DNA of 64,000 bases. Origin: Amaranthus tricolor. Taxonomy: Eukaryota; Streptophyta; Magnoliopsida; Caryophyllales; Amaranthaceae. Position numbers and translations under genes: made by a program. Positions 11,931 to 23,658 of the stretch are shown here, one piece after another. Position 1 is the first letter of the stretch. Each line of letters starts with the position of its first letter. Location: contig NC_080053.1 in NCBI RefSeq assembly GCF_026212465.1, positions 8,070,793 through 8,134,792 of the forward strand, read 5' to 3'. The notes beneath the pieces were generated by a model, which was given only the letters and a program-made list of their open reading frames with translations, had not been told where the DNA came from and searched no databases.

Positions 11931-11948
11931 GTTTTTCCACTAGTGATT

Positions 11949-12390
11949 GTGTAAAGTATAGAGTTACATTTTATTTTAAGCCTCTTGTTTTGAAACTTTT
12001 CTAGTGTTACTTACTCATAATGTAGATCGTTCTTTGGGAGAAGAACCAGTGTGAGTAGAAGATAGCAAGATCATTTAAGTTGATCTAGGATTCCAAGAGA
12101 TTAATAAATGTGGTTTGGAATCCTATGGGTTAGGAGATCCCTAGGCGGAGACTAGGCTATATGTAGTAGAACCTCGATAACAATTGCTTGTATTTTTTTC
12201 CTATCATTTTATTTAGTATCTTGTTTGCTTTATTTAAGAATGCATAGAAAACTACTTCTAACATAGAGTTTTGAAAGGGGTCTTCAAACCTTTGAAATGG
12301 TTGTTAAAGGCAAAAATAAAAATTCGCTAAGCTCGGTTATCTGTTTATCGCCCCCGTAGAGAGTTAGTCTACTCCTATTAAACCTTCTAT
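11949..12390 (+). repeat. Right part of a Sirevirus-like copia LTR, cut by the CACTA element
   Basis: The stretch ends just before a primer-binding site. It shares an ordered set of motifs with the LTR at 28124-29180: TGTAGATCGTTCTT, GAGAAGAAC, GGNGGNGACTAGG, GAACCTCGATAACAA and an ending near CTCCTATNAACCTTC. The left part of the same LTR should be the DNA just left of 1554. Confidence 0.65.
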
Positions 12391-12402
12391 TGGTATCAAA
12401 GC
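12391..12402 (+). promoter_or_regulatory. Primer-binding site of the Sirevirus-like element
   Basis: TGGTATCAAAGC differs by one base from TGGTATCAGAGC, the complement of the 3' end of plant initiator tRNA-Met. It sits directly downstream of the LTR and 140 bases before gag, as expected for reverse-transcription priming. Confidence 0.75.
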
Positions 12403-12541
12403 TTAGTTCCACATTTAAGACTAACAATCTTGGATTTTAATTGTATATTATTGGAAAAGGTCTTTTGCTCAAGGTCATTGACGTTCTAGGCGATCTTGGT
12501 TTTGTAGCACCAATGTTTCTCATTAAAAAACTTTAATGTAA

Positions 12542-13420
12542 ATGTTTGTTATTGATCATGCTACGGAATTATGGGAAATCATCAAGAACAGTCCAAAATT
12601 TTTCATGATGAAAGATTCTTATGGCAATGATATTCTGAAGTCATAATCTAAATTCAGTCAAACTGACTTGAAAGTAGTTTCAAAGAATTATAGGGCCATG
12701 AATCAATTGTGTAACTCACTGATTAGTAAACAATTCAATAGAGTTTCCACATGTGCTAATGCAAAAGAAATATGGGATACGCTCATTGACGCACACGAAG
12801 GCACAAGTCAAGTAATGGAAACCAAAATCAACATTTTGATGCACCAATATGAAATGTTTAAAATGAAGCCTAACAAAAATATAAATAAAATATTTACTTG
12901 AGTTACCTTGAATACTTATAGTTTTAGTTCTTTAGGTAAATGTTTTTCACATATATGTAAAGAAGGTGAGAAAAGTATTTAGATGCCATTCTCGATCTAA
13001 GTAGGGTCTAAAAGTTCAAAAGTCAAAGCCATTCAAGAAGCACAAGACCTTAGAACTCTATCTTCTAGGAAAGCTTACTACCCATGAGCTAACACTATAT
13101 GATAATGGCAAAAATGATGTAACTCCATCCATGAAGAATTTGCTCTTAAGTCTAAAAAGGTAGAAGAATCCTTGATCGAAAATGATGACAATGATGATAA
13201 ACAAGATCTAGTTGCCCTTATCACAAGAGGATTGGAACGCATCATTAGAATGAAGAAGAAATATGAAAACTTCAAACGAATAAACAATAATAAAGGTAAA
13301 TTTTATTCTCAAAATAAATCCAATAAAGTAACGTGCTTTAAATGTGGTTCAATAGATGATGTGGTAAAGGAATGTCCTGAAAAAAAGAAGGACTATTACA
13401 AAAGGGACAAACAGAAATAA
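12542..13420 (+). pseudogene. Sirevirus-like copia gag remnant
   Basis: The start MFVIDHATELWEIIKN is followed by an in-frame TAA and then by a 77-codon stretch with VSTCANAKEIWDTLIDAHEG. That is the UBN2-type gag of Sireviruses. A zinc knuckle follows near 13340 (CFKCGSIDDVVKEC), where the expected His is missing. Frameshifts and stops separate the pieces. The gag protein packages element RNA; this one cannot. Confidence 0.8.
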
Positions 13421-13596
13421 GTGATGGTTGCTAAATAGAGTGAGTCATATTCTTCTAGTAAATTTGAAAATGAGAAGTGATAAGCACATCTATGCGTGAT
13501 GTAAAATTATGAATAATAAAACCATATTCCTAAGAGGTATCTCTAGACTACCTTTATTCGTGTACTAAAGAAGTCTTAGTAAATGGTTTATATAGT

Positions 13597-14560
13597 ATGA
13601 TAGAAAATAAAAAGAATTTAATTCATAAAAATGTACACCTTGATGAAGTGTCATGTAAATATGAAGAGACTTATAACAAATTGACTAAAGTTATTGAAAA
13701 ATATAGGTCAAGTCAATCTAATCTTCAAAACATTGTCAAACCTTTAAAAGCTAAAAGCATTGGTCTAAGAACTGAAGACTGCAGCATAAGGCTAATAACC
13801 TTCAAATAGATGTCAAGACCTCAAAATCAGAATCTATTAAACAGCATAACTGCTTGAATAAATTTACTCATTTTGAATCTGGGTTTCAAAACATGTAGAC
13901 ATATCATAAACTATCCTCTAACAAAAAAGGAATTGGTTTTAATACTTTCAATAATGCTAAAAAGAGAACTACCACCTTTGTTAAGAGAGCAAATAAACGA
14001 GAATATATGCCTAATTGTTCTTATTGTTGCAAAGATGGAGACAAAAAATTTGCATGTCCTTATAGATGTAAAGACACTTATATCATTAAAATTACTTTTC
14101 CTATTCTAATAAAACAATATGTTAAGTAAATTTGGATACCTAAGGGAACAAGACCACCAAACATGGTTTATCTCGAATATGCACCCAAGTTTTCCACTTG
14201 GTCATTGAGAAAAGGTTAATTTCTGCTTTATTGAATTTGTGATGCTTGCATTAAGATGTTCATTCACAAGAAAAAAAATTATAAGTACATCTAGACCTTC
14301 TGAACTATTACATATCGATCTATGTACCCATGCGTATAAAAGCATGAGAGTAAGTCTTACATTTAAGTATTTATTGATATTTTTATTCAAGATTTATGTG
14401 GGTTACTTTTCTAAACCAAAAAAGGAATGACATTAAAAGCTTTTTCAAACCGTTGTAAAGAACTTCAAACTCTTTTTAACTTTGTTATTTTCTTTTTTAG
14501 AAGCGGTCATGGAAGAGAATTTGTTCAAATAGGTTTTTTATTCTTTTTGCAAAAATATGG
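13597..14560 (+). pseudogene. Sirevirus-like copia pol remnant: first half of integrase
   Basis: Broken frames contain CPYRCKDTYII, IWIPKGTRPPN, then IISTSRPSELLHIDL (14285-14330), which opens the integrase core. LKAFQTVVKN and a degraded GHGREF segment follow to about 14560. Many stops are present. The reading stops at the point equivalent to KYGT in intact copies. The next piece of the same domain is found on the other strand at 16175. Confidence 0.7.
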
Positions 14561-14859
14561 TACTATTAGATGAGTTTGAACATGAAAATATGATACAATT
14601 GTATGGATTAATATACAAAAAAAGAGATTTATGGTGAAGTTACAAGGAATTACTTACCATCAAGTGGTGTCAATAATTTAAATTAAAAAAAATTACAATC
14701 ACTATTGAATAAATTAAGGAAAATGCCCATGTTGAGTTTTCATAATTTGAAAGCAACGCATAATTTCATGATTGGACACTATGAGAGAAATCACACTTGA
14801 AATAAGTTACAAATGCATCATTCAAAAACTCATCAGAAATCTTATTGCGTAACTCGGTA

Positions 14860-15410
14860 ATCTTGATCAAGGTTGTTCGGATCAGGATTCTACCTGGGAT
14901 CGTTAAAAGAATAGGATCAAAATCGGTAGAATCAGATCGTAGGACCGTGTGATTCTACAAATATGCATTATGTACTTTGGATAATTAATCATCAATTATA
15001 TTTTATCTTTTTAAGTTTGAAGGTGTAAATAAAAACTTATTGACATCATCTCTTAAGTTATGAAAAATAATACTTTTAATACTCATTTTAAACTGCGAAT
15101 CAAGAAAAACTTGAATTTTATAGTAGTATTGATATAAATGTTATAGATATATATTATACATTAGCGAAAACTTGATTATAAGAAAATATTTTACGGTTGA
15201 AACTACTCATGTAGGATCGAATCGTTGCATCTTATGATCGTAGAATCGTGTTATGATCCTATCACCTAAGTTCTTAAGCTAAAAAGGGTCTTACAATGCC
15301 ACTAACATTAAGATCCTACCTACGATCTGAATCGATAGCGTATCTTTGGATCGTAGGATCGTAGAAACGTAAATCAAGAACGAGATTCTAATTAATAACC
15401 ATGGTCTTAA
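14860..15410. other. Inverted-repeat-rich stretch, possible foldback element
   Basis: GATCGTAGGATCG and AGAATC-type words occur in both orientations near 14880-14960 and 15200-15380, giving the stretch a loosely palindromic form. No clean termini or target duplication could be set. It lies between the two halves of the split integrase. Confidence 0.3.
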
Positions 15411-15784
15411 TAAGCTTCATTGTTGAGAACACTCTTATGACCATTGCAGTGGATATCGGAAAAATCAATGTCAACTTAAAAAGCTTACAAAAAGTACGAA
15501 CCAACATTTTTGTGCTACTCGGGATCGAACATTACAAATAATTGATAGAGTACTCATATTATTATATAAAATAAATACATCTCGAAACATCTTGGTAGAA
15601 ACCTATTTTTTTTAAAAAATTATGGTTTTCTGTCATGTTACAATTTGCGGTCTGGTCTAGTCTTAAAAATAAATAATCGGGACCAGAACGTAAATGGTTA
15701 TTAAAAAAACAGACTCAGACCATTTAGACCATAGAACAGACTAAACATTAAAACTACGATTTGGTCCAATTTGGTTTGCGGTTT

Positions 15785-16175
15785 AGACCAAACTTTGTTT
15801 AGCACTAGAAATCCAAGTAAGATACCTTTATCACAATGTGCATTAAATTTTCTAAGATTATTTGTTCCGTTGTTATGAATAAAACATTTGCAACCAAAAA
15901 GTCCTAGATGGAAAATATTAGGTTTTCAACCCTTAAAAAGCTCATAAGGTGAGTCTAATGAGGCTTCTATTTAAAACATAGTTTGTTAAAATGACAACTT
16001 CTACCATTAGTAGTAACGCAACCCATTGTCAATAAGACATCTTCAGCCCAAAAGTACTTAGCAACTTCATTGTCAAGAACCTTACTTTGAGCCATTTCTT
16101 CAAAAGTTGGTATTTTCTTTTAACAACACCGTTTTGCAGAGGATTACACGGAGCCGAAATGTTATATCAATTATG
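15785..16175 (-). pseudogene. Second half of the Sirevirus-like integrase, inverted
   Basis: Minus-strand reading gives NISAPCNPLQNGVVKRK, then AKYFWAED, then FGCKCFIHNNGTNN and CDKGILLGF, the C-terminal half of a copia integrase core in the right order. Frameshifts separate them. The plus-strand remnant at 14285-14560 carries the preceding half of the same domain, so one copy appears to have been broken and this part flipped. Confidence 0.75.
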
Positions 16176-16179
16176 CAAC

Positions 16180-17035
16180 AATACTGAACCATTGTGCCAA
16201 TACTATGCTTTTGTGTGTTTGTTTTTAATGGTTTTTTTTATTAGAGTAAACACCCATGCTAGATCGGATGAGTGCTAGAGGAGCTAGTATTGAATCAAAG
16301 ACGAAGGAGTAGGACACCTTTATTGTAAGTTAATGCTCTTCATTAGAGAGATTTTTATTTATTGAAGTTATAATTTGAGCATTTAGAACTTTGTTCATTA
16401 TGGTTCTAATTGTCTTACTTTGGACAGTTAAGACTTAGTTTTATTTGTCTATCTTGGGATGCATTTTATTGGTTTAATTAGAGTGTTTACTTGGGTATTG
16501 GTTTACTTTAGTAACCCCTGTAAATGTGTTAAAAAAGTTGAGCCTTCTCTTGATTATTATTATTATTATTACATTATTCAAATTAATCTTTGCTCTCATA
16601 ATTTAAGGTTTTAACATACTCCTCCATTCAAACTAAAGATGAAACTGACTGAGATCGAGATCGAGAATTCATTTCCTCCGAACATTTTCATGTTCTTAAC
16701 CAAATTCATAATTCAATTCAAAGAGGAAAGAAAGGTCAAATAGCTCACTCCAAGATAACAATGCATACAACATTAAAGCCTTAATATTTAATAACTTAAG
16801 GATGAAGTAGACAACACTAACCAGAAGTCACCCTTATGAGTCACTCAAATGAATCGTTCTTCTTTACATACCCCTATCAAGTTTGCAATATCAGTGATCT
16901 TTCACAGAAAGTGTTTTAAAGCATCAAAATTTTGGCACTGTAGAACTTTGTAAATGAAAATAACTTCCACTTGTTTTCCATATCTTGTACTGATGATATA
17001 CATAAGTTGTATTTTCCCATATCTTGTTAACAGTA
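16180..17035. other. AT-rich non-coding stretch
   Basis: No gene, repeat array or terminal repeat could be supported. A short plus-strand frame at 16087-16278 is mainly antisense to the integrase remnant. Confidence 0.4.
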
Positions 17036-17043
17036 TCAATAAC

Positions 17044-19147
17044 TAGTGATGGCCATGGTCCGGGTTGGGCTAGTTCCGGTTCCACCCGATTCCGGTTCTA
17101 TGTGGAACCTAATTCGAATGTTCCGGTTCCGGGCGGTTCCAAACGGTTCCTTGGCGGTTCATGAGGCGGTTCCGACAGTTCCAACTCTCGGGTCGGACCA
17201 TCAGTTCCATTCTTATTTTTCCTTTAAATATAATATAAAATACTATAATAATCCGGACGTACCTTTGATGATTACTTGATTATTAGCGAAAATTCATTGC
17301 TTGTCATCGTCATCAAAATATTTACTTAAAAGAAGAAAAAAAATAAATTAATAAGAAACGATAAAAATGATTAATAAAAAAAGAGAGAGAAAATTGACTT
17401 GAACCTAGTACCCGAAGGAATACTAAGCTGCCTATGTATCTCGAAGGAATCAAAGCCCACGTAGTTCTTTGTCATACCTTTTATTTGTAGTTGTTGAATG
17501 TTGATTGATCGTTGTTCGATATTCATGATCTTATTCGTCTTCGTCATCCTCATCTTGTTGGTTAGATGCTTCCGCTGACTTTCCTCATGACGATGATGCA
17601 GATGTATCCATCATCATTCATGGATCATCATCGTCTTAATCATCATCGTTCTTGAGTCCTTGTATTCAGAGCTCCGCTTGATCCCAATCTTTCGTACAAA
17701 CACATATTTGAATAGTATGTGGAACAAGACGAGATCTCTTTTTGTCTAGAACTCTTCTAGCTGCACTAAAAACAGAATTCGATGCAATCATAGAAGCAGG
17801 AATTGCAAGGATATCCTTTGCAATTCTCGATATTGTGGAAAATTTTATGGATTTTTCTTTCCAACATTCTAAAATATTATAGCTACCTTGGTCAATTTCA
17901 AAGTGATGTTTAAGATAATTATCTAGTTCTAAATATGAAGCAAAGGGTGAGGAAGAAGATGGTCCTACAAAACTATCATCTTGACTTATTATGTTAGCTA
18001 TTACGGGATTATAATAAGTGGGACGTGCCCGAGACGCTAGCACGCCTAGACATATCGTGACTTGGGTTATATACACTAGAATAGTAATCATAAAGTTATG
18101 CTAAAAGTTTTTTACAATTTCTAACATAATTATGTACATCACTAGGAGGGCGATCTAATGATTGGTAGTAAAATCTAATTACTTTAGTAATGATTTCCGT
18201 CTTAAAACATTAGTCTAAAATTGTCGCAATTCCATAAATAAAAGGAAAATCAGTAAAATATGTCTTACATTTGTCCATCATATCTGCAAGAATCGGCTAT
18301 AAAAATATATTAATATCATCATGCAAATGTTTAAGAAGATGATAAAAAATAGTAATACATTCACTTATTACTAAGTGGACGTTTGGTTCGTAAACATATG
18401 AAAAAATGTTTGTTAAAAGATCTCGTACCACAACTTAACACGTATTCACAAAACACAATAAACGAGTTTTTAATACATTCTTGATTTACAAAATATAAAT
18501 ATCATGTATGTATAAAAACTTAAAAAGTATTCACAAAGGTATTTAACTTAAAAAGGTTTTTTTCAAAAAAGAAGATATGATAATATTGATATAATAATGG
18601 AATTAAGAAATAAATAAATAATTAAAAGACTAATTATGTAATTAAGAAATAATTAAAAGACTAATTATGTAATTAAGAGAATAATTGCGTTTGCGTAATT
18701 AAGTAATTAATTAGAGAGAGTAGGAGAAGAAATGAATTGTGAATGAAAATGATTGAAAGTGTGAAGTATTTATACAAAAAATTCCCAATGGCTAGTTAAC
18801 AGCTAGTTTTTGATAGGTTCCAAAGAACCGCTGGGCCGGGTGAATCGCCCGATTCCGGGTCCGGTTCCAAGAACCATTGGGGCGAGTGAATCGGTCCGGT
18901 CCGGTTCCCAGTTCTGGGGCGGTTCCTTGGAACCTGTGGTCCGGGTGAATCGGCCCGCGGTTCTTTGGTCCGGCTCAGGCGGTTTTTTCTGGCGGTTTCA
19001 CGGTTCCGGAAACTTTTTTCTAGCGGTTTCACGGTTCCGTGGTTCGGGCCGGTTCAGAACCTGTCGCGAACGGTTCCAGTTCCGGGACGATTTCAAGCGG
19101 TTCGGCACCGATTCGGTTCCGGTTAACCCGCTCCGTGGCCATCACTA
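17044..19147 (-). mobile_element. hAT transposon, internally deleted, 2.1 kb
   Basis: The termini TAGTGATGGCCA (17044) and TGGCCATCACTA (to 19147) are perfect inverted copies. They are flanked by 8-bp duplications TCAATAAC (17036-17043) and TCAATGAC (19148-19155), one mismatch. Subterminal regions at 17055-17210 and 18815-19135 are dense in GGTTCCGG and CGGTTCC words in both orientations. An 8-bp TSD and a hAT dimerisation domain inside fix the superfamily. Only the C-terminal half of the transposase remains. Confidence 0.93.
17666..18380 (-). pseudogene. hAT transposase C-terminal remnant
   Basis: The 141-codon frame at 17666-18091 contains SRIAKDILAIPASMIASNSV followed by FSAARRVLDKKRSRL, the hAT C-terminal dimerisation domain, which follows the last part of the catalytic fold. 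Upstream, to about 18380, further pieces read CKTYFTDFPFIYGIATILD and FYYQSLDRPPSDVHNYV, separated by a stop and a frameshift. The zinc-finger BED end and most of the catalytic core are absent. Without them the element would depend on an active hAT elsewhere. Confidence 0.88.
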
Positions 19148-19155
19148 TCAATGAC

Positions 19156-19999
19156 TATACAACATGTTAAAATGCAACAGACAATAGAAATTAATGTAAT
19201 CTAAATTGAATCAATTATAAAAACAACTCATTTTATGAGAAATCGTAGCAATAATCTAAATAATGAAAACAATCAGAACAACACAACTCATTTGTATTGG
19301 AACAGTGAGATAATTATAATGAAATAATAAAATTTAAAAGAGAGAACATGTATTGATGGAATAATGAACATATCTCAAAGAGTTAAAAGGGTATAAAATT
19401 CGAAAATTTGAAATAGATAAGTAAAATTACCAAAAAAAAAAAACATACATTAAGCTATTTTTTTTATTTATTTCTAAATGTAAGTGCCTCTAACCCTAAG
19501 AATCAATATCGCCTTTAGATCCTATCAATCCACACTTTAAACTTGCCTGCAAAATCAATATTAATTGAAATATAAAACTACTAATCTTAAAGAAATTGGC
19601 CACACATCAAAGCTTCAAGATTAAAATCATTATGATCAATATTATTTAAAATCACAACCTAATAATCTTAAAAATTAAACACCAACTATTACAATGATCA
19701 AACCCACTTAATTTCAAGTAACGACATGTCCATGTACCATATTTTTTTTTCTTGCTTATCTGTAGTTTGAGATATCAAAATAGTTACCATGTTTTTATAT
19801 ATAAAACTTTTTGGTTATATTGGTCTATTGGATAATCCCATACTAATTAAACCCACTTAGTTTCAAGAGCCTTTTAGTTGAGTTTGTTGTTTGGAATCCC
19901 TGCTTATTGTTTGAGTAACACAAATTCTAAACAACATCTTTTTTATTCAAAAATTAATGGAATCCTATAAAACAAATTTTTCATTCAATTTACTATATT
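19156..19999. other. AT-rich non-coding stretch
   Basis: I see no gene, terminal repeat or array here; only poly(A) and poly(T) runs. Confidence 0.4.
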
Positions 20000-20063
20000 A
20001 TTGTCAATTTACTATATTATTATTGTTATTATTATTATTATTGTTATTATAATTATTATTTTT

Positions 20064-20132
<69 letters not shown>

Positions 20133-20207
20133 GTGGTTGCTATTATTATTATTATTATTAAATTATTATATTTATTTTAATTATTATATTTAATTTATAT
20201 TTTTAAA

Positions 20208-20286
<79 letters not shown>

Positions 20287-20644
20287 TAAATAAAAGTAAT
20301 TTAAAAAGGTAATTAATTAAAAAAAAGAAATTTTATAAGTCGAAATTCAATAAAAAAAAAAAAAAAACAGTCGCACAAAACGTGCGTGTATACCTAGGTC
20401 GAGTTGTACTTTACAGTCGCACGTTGTGTGCGACTGGTATTTTTTTTTATATATTATTATTGTTATTATTATTATTATCGTTATTATAATTATTATTATT
20501 ATTGTTATTATTATTATTTTTTTTTATTTTAGTTATTTATTTATTTATTTTTTTATTATTATTATTATTGTTGTTGTTGTTATTATTATTAATATTAAAT
20601 TATTATTTTTGTTTTAATTATTATATTTAATTTATATTTTTAAA

Positions 20645-20696
<52 letters not shown>

Positions 20697-20876
20697 TAAA
20701 TAAAAGTAACTTAATAAATTAATTAATTAAACAAAAGAAATTTTATAAGTCGAAATTCAAAAAAAAAAACAAAAAAAAAAAATACCAGTCGCACGTTTTG
20801 TGCGACTGGTATTTTTTTTTAATATTATTATTGTTATTATTATTATTATTGTTATTATAATTATTATTATTTTTGC

Positions 20877-20919
<43 letters not shown>

Positions 20920-21030
20920 GTGGTTGTTATTATTATTATTATTAAATTATTATTTTTGTTTTAATTATTATATTTAATTTATATTTTTAAATGTTATTAT
21001 TATTATTATTATTATTATTATAAAAATAAG
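20000..21030. repeat. (ATT)n arrays in a three-fold larger repeat with GC hairpins
   Basis: Long ATT/GTT triplet runs occur at about 20013-20160, 20209-20286, 20455-20600, 20645-20695, 20825-20945 and 20994-21030. A larger unit of about 350-440 bp repeats: TTTAATTTATATTTTTAAATG before a run recurs near 20190, 20625 and 20975. Between units are islands with the inverted words CAGTCGCAC and GTGCGACTG, at 20369-20433 and 20785-20809. The isoleucine-rich frame over this stretch is a product of the triplets. Confidence 0.85.
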
Positions 21031-21436
21031 AAATTTTAAGTCCAATGACAAAGTTGTAATTTTTTAAATTTCAGGGGCAAATTCGTAATTTCATCCTAAG
21101 GGGTGGCGATAAAATAAAAAAATAACGACAAATAAGAATCGGAATTTTTTTTGGGGGGACTTCTGTAATCAGGCCTGGCCCTAAAAATAATTTAGAGGGA
21201 CAATCGCCTCAGGCCTATCTTCAAAAAGCTAGAAGTCAGTAAAAAGCGATCCCAAAAATTCAAAAACCTCAAAGAAAATCAACGATATCCGAACCCTAAT
21301 TTAGTTTTCTAATAAATAAATTGGAAAGGAAAAGGCAATAACAGTGTCTTCAATTCTGCTCTTGGAAAAATCAATGACCTTCATTTTTATTTCTTTTCTT
21401 AAATAACTCTTGATATTCATTACTGCAATGTTAATA

Positions 21437-21635
21437 CTACCTCCTATTCAACCTATTAGTTCCGTTTAATTTTTTTACACTTGTCAAGATAATATTTTGA
21501 CATTTAATATCTCTAATTATTTTTAATTAAAAATAAAAAATTGATATTAATAATCTTTGTATTGAGACGAATTAAACAAGATCTTATATGACTATGTTTT
21601 AAATAAATGGGACTGATGGGTAAAATAGAAGGGAA
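21437..21635. mobile_element. Diverged Stowaway-type MITE
   Basis: CTACCTCCTATTCAACC at 21437 is mirrored by a diverged complement ending GAAGGGAA at 21635, with TA on both sides. The core GAGACGAATTAAACAAGATC is the reverse complement of the core of the elements at 32431, 32955 and 63589, so it belongs to the same family in opposite orientation. Confidence 0.55.
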
Positions 21636-22400
21636 TATTAAATATTTTTCCAATTTAAATAAATCTAATGTTTAATTTTTTTTTACATCTCCTAACTTAC
21701 ACAAATATTTGTGATGGTGTATAGAATTGGATGGTTGGGTTGTAGGGACATTCAAAATCAAGATATAAACTACGATCTGATTACTTTTATTACATTATTG
21801 TATGTCGAATATTTTATTTTTAATTTTTTAATTTTTTTAATATGTGTTCAATTGTCAATTTCTACAAAACTTTTTCGGTTATTTTGTTATTGCTTCAAAC
21901 TAAATTGCCTAACTCTTTAATTTTATGGAATTTTTTTCTCATTGTTGATAAGTTTGGAATACTCAAGGCGTATCTAGACCCAGGCCGGCAGGGTCATGGT
22001 CGTGTCATAAAAAATAAATTAGTATGTTTAAATTATGTTCAGTGTGTCATTCCATGATATTTTATACACTTTAATAAAGATGTTTTTCAGATAATTACAA
22101 AAGGCCAATTTATTTTCTTTGATACTTATTACATTATATATAGTACTTTACATATTAGTTATATAAGATTGATCGGTCATATAATATTGGCCCATATAGT
22201 AAATTTTCCCTGAATTCGCTCCTGCAAATACTATTATTGTTCGTTAATACTTATATGTCTATATTTTCTCGAATTTAAGTTTTGTATTTTCATTGCTTAT
22301 TAATTTGGAATAAGATGTGATTATTTATTAGTCATAATCTAAATCAAGTTTAATTGTATTTAAATTATGAGAATAATTATGAAATCACTTCATTATTGAT
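21636..22400. other. AT-rich non-coding stretch
   Basis: Short frames here show no recognisable protein. No terminal repeats were found. Confidence 0.4.
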
Positions 22401-22697
22401 GTTTTTAGAACTAACTTGACAGGATTGTTTAAGTCTTAAAGAAGCTAAAAATAGCTAAAATGTGTTGGTCAAGAATTCAAGAGGAGCGTCTAACTACTTG
22501 CAGTACAAGGCTTTAACTTTAAAGTCCAACATAACTACGTTGAGATGAAGCACATGATATATAACGGCTAGTAGGAGGCGTCCTATATATTGAAGCTTCA
22601 TCAAACTTGAAGAAAGACATGCCTTAATCAATTCTAATCTAGTCTTTTTAGCTTGTTAAATAATTAAGAGTTGTAATATTTTTCTTTATTACTTTTC

Positions 22698-23644
22698 TGA
22701 GCCAAGTCAAGGCTCAGGATGCAACAACGAAAGCCAAGAGTACCCAAGCAACACAAGCAATGTCATGAACAACACACTTGAACTTGAAGCCTCTGAATTA
22801 GCATCAGATTCTGAACTAGCTTCAACATTAACCAAGAAAGACTTCCAATGCAACACGTACATACAAGGAAATGATGAATTAATTAAGGGAAACCAAATAC
22901 AAATGAATGAAGCAACAAAAGAACAAAACCCGAAAGAAATAAGCATAACAGACCAGCAGCAAAGTCTGACGCCAATCACTGACCAGGCCACCTTGGTAGG
23001 CCCGCCCAGACGAGACCTGAGCCCATGGGATGACGTGGAGGGTAGATTTGGAATCCTCACACATGGGCCTAACTGCCATGGCCCAAGAATCCTTCTGAAA
23101 GTCATTGGAGAAGGGCTGAAAACGGAGTCTAAGGTCGCCCAATCGACAGTCAGCACAGTAGCTGTTACATGAGTTTCTGGTTGCTTTATTTTGGGTTTAA
23201 TTAGGCTCGTGTATAGGCACGTGAGGTATATTACCGTTATTAGCCGTTAAACCTTCATGTAATCAGCCTAATCCTGATCCCTAGCTTTATAAATAGTAGA
23301 TACAATCATTGTAAAGCTCACGTTGTTGTTTAATGAAAAAATTCCAGAAAAAATTCAGTGTTTGAATTTTTTTTCAATTGCTTGCAATTGGGTTACTAAG
23401 GGTCAGTCTACCCTTCATGAATGTGTAAACCCTTGATCAGTCTTCAAGATTACACTTCATTCTATCCAAGAACGCGGAGCATTCCATTGATTGATCAAAG
23501 GAAAGCATCGGTGTTGTGTTGAAAAGAGGCTTGGCAGTCCAACTCTTATCAATACACTGGCATATCAGTCTTGGAATATCCCCAAATTGAGTCACGGTTC
23601 AATTTCGCGATTAAATTCTGCATTTCACACGCATAATCGCATCA
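22698..23644 (+). repeat. 5' LTR of the gypsy element
   Basis: TG...CA borders and same length as the 3' copy. The stretch 22765-23172 is open in the frame that continues the internal protein in the 3' LTR; in this 5' copy it is only a reflection of that sequence. Confidence 0.95.
23288..23295 (+). promoter_or_regulatory. TATA box in the gypsy LTR
   Basis: TATAAATA lies about 350 bases before the LTR end and is followed by a purine/pyrimidine-mixed stretch suitable for transcription start. The same motif is kept in the 3' LTR near 27762. Promoter role is inferred. Confidence 0.6.
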
Positions 23645-23646
23645 AT

Positions 23647-23658
23647 TGGTATCAGAGC
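23647..23658 (+). promoter_or_regulatory. Primer-binding site of the gypsy element
   Basis: TGGTATCAGAGC, an exact match to the complement of the initiator tRNA-Met 3' end, begins two bases after the 5' LTR. Confidence 0.92.

Larger units (their letters stand above)
1554..11945 (-). mobile_element. CACTA (En/Spm) DNA transposon, 10.4 kb, both ends present
   Basis: The left end begins CACTAGTGGAAAAA at 1554. The right end is its inverted copy, closing CCACTAGTG at 11945. ATT flanks both sides (1551-1553 and 11946-11948), the 3-bp target duplication of CACTA elements. Both ends carry subterminal copies of TTTGCTGCGG and its complement. Inside, on the minus strand, are a TNP2-type transposase and a second gene with Transposase_24-like and Ulp1-like parts. 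Both genes carry stops and frameshifts, so this copy is probably not autonomous, though its ends look fit for movement in trans. Identity rests on termini, TSD and protein domains together. Confidence 0.95.

Noticed and set aside
20426..20617. Ile/Val-rich open frame
   Set aside because: It is the translation of ATT/GTT triplet runs; no start context or composition of a real protein.
21165..21240. AGGCCTGGCCC-type sequence resembling a hAT or other terminus
   Set aside because: No matching inverted end or target duplication could be found nearby.
22707..23156. 149-codon minus-strand frame in the gypsy LTR, with a twin at 27181-27630
   Set aside because: It is antisense to the coding part of the LTR and duplicated only because the LTR is duplicated.
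22765..23172. 135-codon plus-strand frame in the 5' LTR
   Set aside because: It is the 5' LTR copy of the C-terminal part of the gypsy polyprotein, not a separate gene.
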